Assembly (NCBI GenBank): GCA_023807065.1
Contig: JAJJLU010000506.1
Location: 1-35,791 of the forward strand
Origin: Isotricha intestinalis
Taxonomy: Eukaryota > Ciliophora > Litostomatea > Vestibuliferida > Isotrichidae
Length of the DNA: 35,791 nt
Direction of reading: 5' to 3'
The translations under genes were made by a program, and so were the position numbers. The notes beneath the pieces are model-generated. The model ran no database searches. It had not been told where the DNA came from and saw nothing but the letters and a program-made list of their open reading frames with translations. Positions 27,914-35,791 of the stretch are shown in pieces; the first letter of the stretch is position 1; each line of letters starts with the position of its first letter.

Positions 27914-28789
27914 ATGTCATTAATGAACAAAAATCCAGTTAATAATCACAAAACAAAAAAAACAAATAGTGAAAATATAAATAATAATAAAGATTTATTA
28001 ACTTTAATAGCAAATAATTTCCAATATAAAGAAATAGAAAATAATGATACAAATGATAATTCAAATAGCAATGAACATTCGATCTTAAATATAAATAACA
28101 ACTCAAAAAAAGATTCCAAAAATAATATTAAATCATTAACCCAATATACAGAAATTAAATTAATAAACGATGAAAATCAACTTAATGATGATTTAAAAGA
28201 ATATAAATCAAAAAATTCCCATTTATTTGAACACCCAAACAATGAAAAAGAAAAACAAAAAGAAGAAAATAAAGTATTAAAAAATCTTATAAGAGAAGCA
28301 TTAACCAATGAGAAAATAAATAATAAAGAAAAAAATAAAAATAATTTAAAAGAAGATATAGCATATCAAATAATAAATAATAATATAAATCCTTTAGAAA
28401 TAATAGAAAAATTATATATATATAATCCAGAAAGAAATATAAAAACTGAAAAAGACATAGATTTCATATTTAATACTCCATTAAAATCAAATGGAAAAAC
28501 ATTAATATATATTTCTGTTCAAGAAGGAAAAAAAGAAATATTACAATATTTTTTAAATAAAGGTTTAAATCCTAAAATTTCTTCTTTTGTTGATAATATT
28601 GAAGAAACTCCTCTTGAATGTGCTTGTAGATGGAATTATATTAAAATAATTAATTTATTACTTGAAAAAGAATATTTTAATAAAAAAGATATTGTTAAAG
28701 CTTTGAAAATTAAAGGAATATCTAATCAAGTTTCTTTAATTTTAAAAAATTATTTAAAACAACAAAGTCAAGTTTTTTGTTTTTGTTGA
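27914..28789 (+). CDS. Ankyrin-repeat protein with C-terminal CXC
   Basis: A 291-residue protein. Residues 1-165 are Asn/Lys/Glu-rich and disordered. The C-terminal part (about 185-280) holds two to three ankyrin repeats: GKTLIYISVQEGKKEILQYF, then ETPLECACRWNYIKIINLLL, then a degenerate third ending ISNQVSLILKNYL. The protein ends QVFCFC, a terminal Cys-x-Cys like that of doubly geranylgeranylated Rab proteins; for a non-Rab this is only suggestive, and palmitoylation is equally possible. This gene is the only one in the window ending in TGA. If TGA were read through, the frame would close at a TAA six codons later. Partner unknown. ATG start with AT-rich leader. Confidence 0.75.
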   Translation: MSLMNKNPVNNHKTKKTNSENINNNKDLLTLIANNFQYKEIENNDTNDNSNSNEHSILNINNNSKKDSKNNIKSLTQYTEIKLINDENQLNDDLKEYKSKNSHLFEHPNNEKEKQKEENKVLKNLIREALTNEKINNKEKNKNNLKEDIAYQIINNNINPLEIIEKLYIYNPERNIKTEKDIDFIFNTPLKSNGKTLIYISVQEGKKEILQYFLNKGLNPKISSFVDNIEETPLECACRWNYIKIINLLLEKEYFNKKDIVKALKIKGISNQVSLILKNYLKQQSQVFCFC

Positions 28790-28917
28790 AATTATAATAT
28801 TTTTTAACATTATTTGATTCATGTTAAATTAATTAATTAATTTCTAATTATTTTTTTAAGATATAAATTACTTTTTTTTTAAGATTTTTTCACATTTTCT
28901 TTTAAAAAATAATATAA

Positions 28918-29232
28918 ATGAGTTCAGAATATAAAAAAATTAAAACTTCAGATTTCATCAATGATATTGTAGAAAAGAAATTTTCTATGGAAAGAAAATT
29001 TAAAATTCCCGAAACTTTTAATCCAGATTTTATAAAAAATTTTATCCATGATAAAGAAGACTGTATTAATGTTGAATTAGAAGATGAATCACCTATAGAA
29101 GATAATAAAAAAGCAGTATTTTTCGAATCGGTAATTAAAAAACAAAATATTGAACCTTATTATATGTTTTCAGAAGTTTCTGGAAGAGAAATCTCTAATT
29201 TGGTCAATGCTATAATTAGAGAAAATATTTAA
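28918..29232 (+). CDS. Small acidic protein, unknown
   Basis: A 104-residue frame with ATG start, 128 nt after the ankyrin gene on the same strand, ending in TAA. The composition is normal for a globular or partly folded protein (IPETFNPDFIKNFIHDKEDC, then an acidic stretch, then EPYYMFSEVSGREISNLVNA). There is no membrane segment, repeat or cysteine pattern. Codon use and lower AT content than the spacer support coding. I do not recognise a family. Confidence 0.6.
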   Translation: MSSEYKKIKTSDFINDIVEKKFSMERKFKIPETFNPDFIKNFIHDKEDCINVELEDESPIEDNKKAVFFESVIKKQNIEPYYMFSEVSGREISNLVNAIIRENI

Positions 29233-29994
29233 ATATTAATAATAATTTTGTATTTTATCGGTCTTTATATCATGAATATATGAACAGAAATATAAATATA
29301 TATATATTAATGAAAAAATAATAAAAATATTTTATGTTTTTATTACTAGAATTATAAATTTTAATATTTATAATTCACAATGAAATTAATATATATAATT
29401 TAATTTATTTGATAAAATAATTTGTATAAAATATATATAAACATCAGTTTATTATTTTTTATTCAATAGTATTTAATTAATATTTGAATATAATTATTTA
29501 AATGTTAAAAAAATTAAAAATATTAACCAATAGATTAATCTCTAAAATAAATTAAGTTCAATATAAAAATTAATTATTCAAAAGAATTATTTAAGACTTC
29601 TAAATCAATCAATTATTGAATAATTTATCATTCAAATTTTTAATTATTTGATTAATAATGATAATAAAAAACAAATTATTTTGTTATTAAATTCCTTCAT
29701 TATTGAAAAGGGAAATTGAAAAAAAAAAGTGCATATAATCTTAATGAAAAAATTTTTAAAAATTAATTATTTTATCGATAAATATTCTCCTAAATAAAAT
29801 GTATTTAATATAGACTTCTAATAATTATTTTTTATTTTTTTTATTGATTATATTTTTATTTTAATTATTTATAGTTTTTATTTATTATTGTAAAATCATT
29901 TGCTGATAAATTTTTGAATATTCCTGAAAAAATACATTAAAATATATTTTTTCATATTATATACAATAGTAAATTTCTAATAAAAAAAAATAAA
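29233..29994. other. Intergenic region upstream of the TmcB-like gene
   Basis: About 760 nt with no open frame of note. Short protein-like fragments appear in several frames but each is interrupted by many stops. It should contain the promoter of the downstream gene; no element is recognisable. The leader just before the ATG is A-rich. Confidence 0.45.
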
Positions 29995-32900
29995 ATGTCA
30001 AGAAATAACTTTTTTGACAAATTTGAGCAAGCAAATTTTATTGTATATTACCAAATATTTTCAACTTTTGATACATCTCCATTATTTTCATTAGTATTAG
30101 CAATCTTAGATATAGTTCAATTATTTTCTTTTTCATTTTCACCAAAAGTAAAATTTAATTAAATTTAATTCAATTAGTTTTCAAATCAATGGGGAGAAAC
30201 AAAAATATATAAGATAGTATCAGGCTTTACAAAATATTTTAGAATTATTTATTATGTAGAATCACAATTTAATCTATTAATTATAGTTTTATATATAATA
30301 TATGCTACATTTTTTATTATATCAGGATTATATATTTACATTTTAATAATGAACTTTTATGAAAAAAAGATTGAAGCAAATGTAAATGCTTTTTTTGGAA
30401 TGTTTTTTTTTCTTTTACCTAGATTATTATATACTCCTTTCCTTGGTAAAATATATTTTTAATATAATTATAGAAATAAATTTAGGTATATTAATATGTG
30501 ATGAAAAAAATGCTTTATTAGATAATGGATTTAAATGTTATAAAGGGAAACATATGATTTATGTAATATTAAGTGTGATTAATGTTATATTATTAATTAT
30601 AATTACTTTTTCTTCTGTTTGTCTTTGTTTTGCAAGAAATGAAAATAGATCTGTTTCAACAATAAGACATCTTATTATTAATCCTTTACAAGCTTTATTT
30701 TTTTCAAGGACTTCTTTTTCTACTTTTAATGCCTTGATTGAAATAAAAGATTATAAAACATTATTTAGTTATATACTTGTTTTAGGTAGTTTCTTTATTT
30801 TCTTTTTTTTCCTTCTTGAAGATTTATATGTTTCAAAAAGTGAAATTGAAAGAACTTTTTATTTAAATTCCAGTCTTGTTTTTTTGAATTCTTGTATTTT
30901 TTTATTATTAGGAAATATATTCCAAAAAAAAAATATTTATGGATTATTTGGGGGATTTATTGTTAGTTCTTTTATTTCAGTATTTGTAGTTTTATCTATT
31001 TCAAAAAATTTTAAAAAAATAAGTTTAAAAACTCAAATAAGTAAATATTCTGATACAACTTTATATTTCCAATTACATTTAATTTTACATTCTATTAAAG
31101 ATAAAAATGCTGATAGAGTTGAAATGATGAAATTTATTAAATTTAATGAATTTTCTATAAATGATACTCAAAATTTTTGGATAGAACAAAAAAAAGAATA
31201 TTCTCTTTTATTAAAAATTGAATCAATGTTAAAAAAAATAATAAATGATAGACCAAATAGTATACTTTTAAAAGTAGGAATGTATAAATTATTATATTAT
31301 TACCTTGGTAAGTATAAAGCAGCATATATATTATTATTTCATTTATATGAAGACATATGTGAAAAAAATATTCATGCTTCAATAGGAGAAAAATTTTATG
31401 TTTTTAGAATAAAAAAAGTTTTAGAAGAAAAAGGATTAGAAAATGTAATAGATAAAACAGAAATATCAACAAGATATCAAATAAATAAATTCATAGGTAA
31501 AATATCAAAAGCAGCAGAATCATATTATTCTTTTTGGACATTATTACTAAATGCTTCACAAAATAAAGATATAAAAACATTAAATGAAATGGGATATAAC
31601 ATTGGTAGATTAGTAAATGATATAAACGAACAATTTGACAAAATAACAACAATGAAATTAAAAGATAAAAAAATATATGCTTTATATGGTTATTATTTAA
31701 GAGAAATTTTAAATGAAAATGGAGAAGAGGATTTAGAAGAAATTTTAAAAGGATTATCTGGAAATGTAACATCAATATTTAATGGAATTAATTTAAATGA
31801 TATTCATACATCTTCTAATTTTCATTTTATATTAGTTTCTGCTAAAAATTCTAACTTTGGAGTAGTGGAAAAAATTTCTCCAGAAATTTCTAAGATATTA
31901 AGGTATGAATCTGATGAATTAATTGGGCAAAAAATGGATATTTTTATACCTTATTTTTTAGTTGAAGAACATACCAATTATTTACAAAAATATTTTGAAA
32001 TGAACTCAAATTTAAATTATAATTTCCTTAAAAAAAGCCCATTTAATTTATGCTCTAAAGAAAAATTTCTGGAAACAATTGCTTTAACTATTACAATTCA
32101 TATTGATGAAGATTCTTTTCCTTTTATTTTTGCTCAAATTGATGAAGAAGAACAATTAAATGTTTATAAAGACAATTCAACTACTTGTTATGTTTTTACA
32201 GACAATTATTTTATTATTAAAAATTTTACTTCTAATTCAATTCAATTATTAAATTTACATACAAATGTTTTAGATGATTTTACAGAAATAACTCCTTTTA
32301 TAAAAGAATTTAATGAAGATATTCATTGTCTTATTAGTAAAAGAAATTTTGATAATACAGTTATTAATATTAATTCAGTTAAAGAAAATGTGATACAAAA
32401 TAATTTTATTAATGATGAAGAAAGAATTATTAATTGGAGTATAAATAATCAATTTTTTAAAGTTTCTATTCATGAAATAAAATTTTTTAATAAATTAGTT
32501 GGATACATTTTTAAATTTCAAAAAACAAATAGTAAAAATCAAAGATCAAGTATTTTACATCAAGGAAGAAATTCAATTACAGTGTTCAATCAAAAAAAAT
32601 ATTAGATAATGAAAGTGAAGACAAAAATATAATAAATAGTGAATTAGTTGATTTAGTTTCTTCTTCTTATGTTCCTAATAATTTAGAAAAATTTGAATTT
32701 GATATTAAAAAAAAAGAATTTGCCTTAATTAATGAAAAAAACGAAAAAAATGAAGATTTTGAAGAAGTTGAAAATTATTTTCAAAAAAATTATTTTGAAA
32801 TTCAAAATGAAATTGCAAATTTAAATGAAGAAGAAGAAGAAGAAAACGAATATGATGAAGATGAATTTGATGAAAGTAGTGATATTAATAAATCTTATAT

Positions 32901-35208
32901 TAAAGAAGAAAAAGAAGAATTACCAATATTTAAAAAATTATCTAAAAATAATCCTTCCATTAGCTCTAATGTTAAAAATAATGAATATTTATATTATAAT
33001 ATTAATTTAAAAAATATTACTTTATTTGTCTATAATTTTAAAAATAAAATAGTTGATGAATGTAAAGGTTATATTAATGATTGTAAAGTTGAAGAAATTT
33101 TTAGAAATGAAAGATTAATCACTAATGCAAAACAAACAAAAGATTTTGAAAAAGAGTTTAAAAAAGATAGTAAAAATAATTTAAATCAAATAAAAGAAAA
33201 TAATAGTAATAATAATGAAAAAAAAAAAGAAATAAATACAAATAAAAGAAAAAGATCTTTCGAAACTAAACAAATGTTATCAAAAAATATTATTTCATTA
33301 ATAGGAATTATATTATTAAATTTGCTAGGTTTAACACTTTTTCTTTTTATTCTTTTTTATAAAACTTTAGAAACACATCATGAAATAATGAAAGTAATTG
33401 AAATTAAAAAGTCACTTTCTGATTTAATGGTAAATTCAAATAATGCTTTTTATAATTCTTATCAAATAATTGCTCTTCAAAGAAAAATTTATTATCATTA
33501 TAATCCCCCAAAAGAAAATTTAGAAACCTTATATAGTGATAATTTAATAAGTATTTATCATCAAATTTTAGAGTTTTTAAAATTAATTATAAGCTTTCAT
33601 TCTTCAATGAAAAATTCAAATCAAGAAAAAGTTGATACTTTTAATGTTAATTTTTGTAGTTTATCAAGTATTTCTTTAACTACAAATTGTACTGATGGTT
33701 ATTTACTTCATTTACTTGAAGAATTCTCTTATTCTATTTTTTCCTTTTATTGTATTAATAAAAATGAATTAGATTTTACTAATATTTATTTTAATTTTAT
33801 TTTCCATAATTATGAAAATTTATTATTTACTAATTTAGAAGAATTTAATGAATTTTATTCAGATGAATATAATATAAGAAAAAGAAATTCAGAAAAAATG
33901 TTAGTAATATTGATAATATGTTTAGTAATTTTAGAATTAGTTATTTTATTTGGATTTATTAAAGTAAATATAAATGTTAAAAAAGAAGAAGATAAAGTTT
34001 TTGAAATTTTCTTTAGAATAAATCCACAATATATAATTAATGCGATAAATAGATGTGAAAAATTTATTGAATTAAATAATGTCATTGAATCAGATCCTAA
34101 AAATTTAGTTAGTAATCCTGTAATAAATATAACAAAAGAACCAAATGAAGAAGAAACAATTATTGAAAGTGAAAATACTTCACTAATGCAAAATGATTTA
34201 AATCAAGTACAAAAAAATTCGGAAAAAAATCTAAGTAAAATGAAATTATTAGAAAAACAAATAGTAGAATATGATTTTCTATCAAAATTTATATTTCTTT
34301 TTATAATGATATTAATAGGATTTATATTAATACATTATTTTGTAAAATCCAAATATACATTAATACTAAAATACCAAGCATTATATTTAGATATTCTTTC
34401 TCAATACTCATACTTTTCAAGATTATATAATTATTACAGAACATATTTAGTATTTTCCAATTATCGAAATAATGATCCTAAAATAATAGAAATATATAAT
34501 ATTCTTCATACAGAGTTAACGCAAACATATGAAAAAAATGAAGAATATTATATTCAAATAATGACAGGAGCAAATGGTTTAAACGAAAAAGGTAAAAATT
34601 TAATAAAAAATTATTATAATGATGTATTATGTGAGCATTTTTCAGATTATGCTTTACAATATAATAAAACTTGTAAAGAAGTAGCTGATAATATAGGAAA
34701 TTATGGTCTTTGGTCAATATTTAATCATGGGATTCAACTTTTATGTTTTTTAATAATTCAAATTGATACTGTTTTATATGAAGGAGAATTAAAAGGTTAT
34801 TATTATAATGAAATATTATATGATTCTAGTATAGTTAATCCTTTGTATCCTGATAATGAAAATTTATATGAAGATTATTTAAAATATAATCCTTTCAATG
34901 TTATTAATTCTAATACTTCTTTAAATTTAACTGTTTTAATTGAAAATATTATGAAACCTGCTATTAATAGTTTAAGAGAAGAAATTACTCAAATTATATA
35001 TGATATTTCTGATGATATTGAAAAATATAGTATTATTTGCTGTATTATTTTATCCTTTATTTTAATTGTTTTTTATATTTCTCTTTTAATCCCTAAAATT
35101 ATGAAAACAAATTCACAAATTCATCAAGGTAAAGTTATGTTAAAAATTATTCCAAAACAAGAAAGAGATAAAATTAAAAAAACTTTAATGAGGAATAATA
35201 GTATATAA
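29995..35208 (+). CDS. TmcB-like multi-pass membrane protein with PAS domain (three exons, one frame break)
   Basis: Exon 1 (29995-30147, 51 codons), intron 30148-30177, exon 2 (30178-30445), intron 30446-30473, then exon 3 to TAA at 35206-35208; about 1718 residues if the frame break near 32600 is bridged. The N-terminal third has about seven membrane segments. A helical TPR-like region (reading KYKAAYILLFHLYEDI) follows at about residues 400-580, as in the tiny macrocysts TmcB family. A PAS domain lies at about 590-680 (ISPEISKILRYESDELIGQK). After an acidic, Asn/Glu-rich linker (about 850-1075), the C-terminal 640 residues contain about five more membrane segments with a large loop. The family is expanded in ciliates and other protists and is thought to be sensory. 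Frame passes from one phase to another at the A8 run at 32592-32599. Closest gene to the chromosome end. Confidence 0.8.
30148..30177 (+). other. Intron 1 of the TmcB-like gene (30 nt)
   Basis: Starts GTAAAATTTAATT and ends TTCAATTAG. It is a multiple of three and contains two in-frame TAA codons and a TAG. Its removal joins SFSPK to FSNQWGETK, extending a clear membrane-protein frame on both sides. Confidence 0.85.
30446..30473 (+). other. Intron 2 of the TmcB-like gene (28 nt)
   Basis: Starts GTAAAATATA and ends AATTATAG, 28 nt, so its removal also corrects the reading phase. Splicing joins RLLYTPFL to EINLGILICDEK with one nucleotide of the Glu codon from exon 2. Donor GTAAAAT and acceptor TAG match intron 1. 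Confidence 0.85.
32592..32605 (+). other. Frame break at an A8 run in the TmcB-like gene
   Basis: The upstream frame reads NQKKY and ends at TAG 32603-32605. The frame one base back reads on from the same spot (LDNESEDKN) for about 870 codons to the true stop. One extra A, a -1 slip on the A run, or a GT-AG intron of 56 nt (32550-32605) or 74 nt (32532-32605) would each restore it. Confidence 0.75.
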
Positions 35209-35752
35209 ATATGGTTTTTATTTTTTTATAAAATAATATTTTGAATTATTATTTTAAATAATAATAATTAGGGAGTTATATTTATTAAATAATAAAAAAT
35301 AATTATTTAATATAATTTTTAAAAAATAATATTTAAAAAATATTATTCAAATAAATTATAACTCTGTAAATAAAGTAAATTTAATTTTTTTTCAGCAAAG
35401 AACAATTTGATATTAATAAATATAAATTTTTAGATTATTGACTTTGAGGTTTTTTTTGAAATTTTTTGAATTAAAAAATTCCAAAGTTATTTCAATTGGT
35501 TATTATATGAAATAGTATAAGAAAAATAAAAAGAATTTAAACAGAGAAGAATATGAAATTATATATTATTGGATGTTGAAATGAAAAAATACAATATATA
35601 TAAATTAAAAAAAATGTTGATAAATTATTTCCTATTTTATTTGATTAAAACCAAAAAATAAATTAGAAACAATAAAAGATTTATAAAATATATGAAAATG
35701 TATTAATATTAATTTATTAAAAATATAAAATTAAATATTTTTAAAAATTTAT
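35209..35752. other. Subtelomeric AT-rich spacer
   Basis: About 540 nt between the last gene and the G-rich terminal repeats. No intact gene, no repeat family and no RNA gene seen. Several frames give short protein-like fragments interrupted by stops, which may be gene relics or chance. Confidence 0.45.
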
Positions 35753-35791
35753 GGGTATTGGGTATTGGGTATTGGGGATTGGGGATTGGGG
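35753..35791 (+). repeat. Telomere-like repeat array, GGG[T/G]ATT
   Basis: Three units of GGGTATT (35753-35759, 35760-35766, 35767-35773) are followed by two units of GGGGATT (35774-35780, 35781-35787) and a partial GGGG that ends exactly at the last base of the window. The array is the only G-rich sequence in an otherwise extremely AT-rich window, and the G-rich strand runs 5'->3' toward the end, as a right-hand telomere must. The unit differs at one position (T or G), like the mixed G3/G4 units of Paramecium telomeres. Confidence 0.8.

Noticed and set aside
30386..32605. A gene starting at the ATG at 30386
   Set aside because: That ATG lies inside exon 2 in the wrong phase; the spliced frame from 29995 explains the N-terminal membrane segments.
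32582..32605. A 24-nt GT-AG intron removing the TAG in the TmcB-like gene
   Set aside because: Its removal keeps the upstream phase, which hits a TAA eight codons later and does not enter the long downstream frame.
33274..35208. A separate gene starting at ATG 33274
   Set aside because: The same frame is open back to 32602 with coherent acidic linker sequence, so this is the C-terminal part of the TmcB-like gene.
35209..35752. A subtelomeric gene or relic before the terminal repeats
   Set aside because: Three different frames each give equally protein-like fragments with many stops, so there is no basis for choosing one.
1..35791. A ciliate code in which TAA/TAG encode Gln
   Set aside because: All long conserved genes end cleanly at TAA (one TAG, one TGA) where their domains end, and Gln is written CAA/CAG. 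Reading spacer DNA with TAA as Gln always looks protein-like because of its AT content.
1..35791. tRNA, rRNA, CRISPR arrays, insertion sequences or bacterial operons
   Set aside because: No cloverleaf or T-loop consensus, no spaced direct repeats, and no inverted-repeat-flanked transposase were seen.

Overview
This is a strongly AT-rich, gene-dense stretch of a eukaryotic (protist) nuclear chromosome. The evidence is spliceosomal GT-AG introns of about 28-30 nt in the last gene, eukaryote-only domain families (calpain, PX sorting nexin, cyclin, SR-protein kinase, TLDc, TmcB-like PAS membrane protein), A-rich contexts before ATG, and no bacterial-style operons or ribosome binding sites. Of 18 well-supported genes, 16 end in TAA, one in TAG and one in TGA, and none needs an in-frame stop as a sense codon, so the standard genetic code fits. 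The right end of the window carries five 7-nt G-rich repeats, GGGTATT then GGGGATT, running 5'->3' to the last base; this looks like a telomere. Tiny introns, dense genes, the TmcB and TRAF-TLDc families and a mixed G3/G4 repeat (compare GGG[G/T]TT in Paramecium) suggest a ciliate macronuclear chromosome end, but with the standard code. That lineage call is inference.

Layout. 1-10143: a run of minus-strand genes (K/E-rich disordered protein, unknown basic protein, WD40 propeller, multi-pass MFS-like transporter, catalytically dead calpain, lipid-anchored CAP-like protein). 10480-19589: genes on both strands (SCP/FCP1-type phosphatase, a membrane protein with eight cysteines at CX9C spacing, cyclin, PX sorting nexin, coiled-coil protein, RING/TRIAD-like membrane E3). 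19711-22851: a large glycosylated type I membrane protein. 22979-27654: minus-strand SR-protein kinase, a decayed gene relic, and a RING/TRAF-TLDc protein. 27914-35208: plus-strand ankyrin protein, a small acidic protein, and a three-exon TmcB-like PAS membrane protein transcribed toward the telomere.

The genes do not form an obvious pathway; they are a typical mix of signalling, trafficking and cytoskeletal functions. The most notable points are the unusual telomere-like repeat, the loss of all three catalytic residues in the calpain, the CX9C ladder in a single-pass membrane protein, the pseudogene at 25411-25828 whose stops fall where Gln and Trp codons are plausible, the frame break in the TmcB-like gene at an A8 run, and the SR kinase whose true start requires a hidden 5' intron. 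Gene calls rest on long open frames and visible motifs; no database search was possible.
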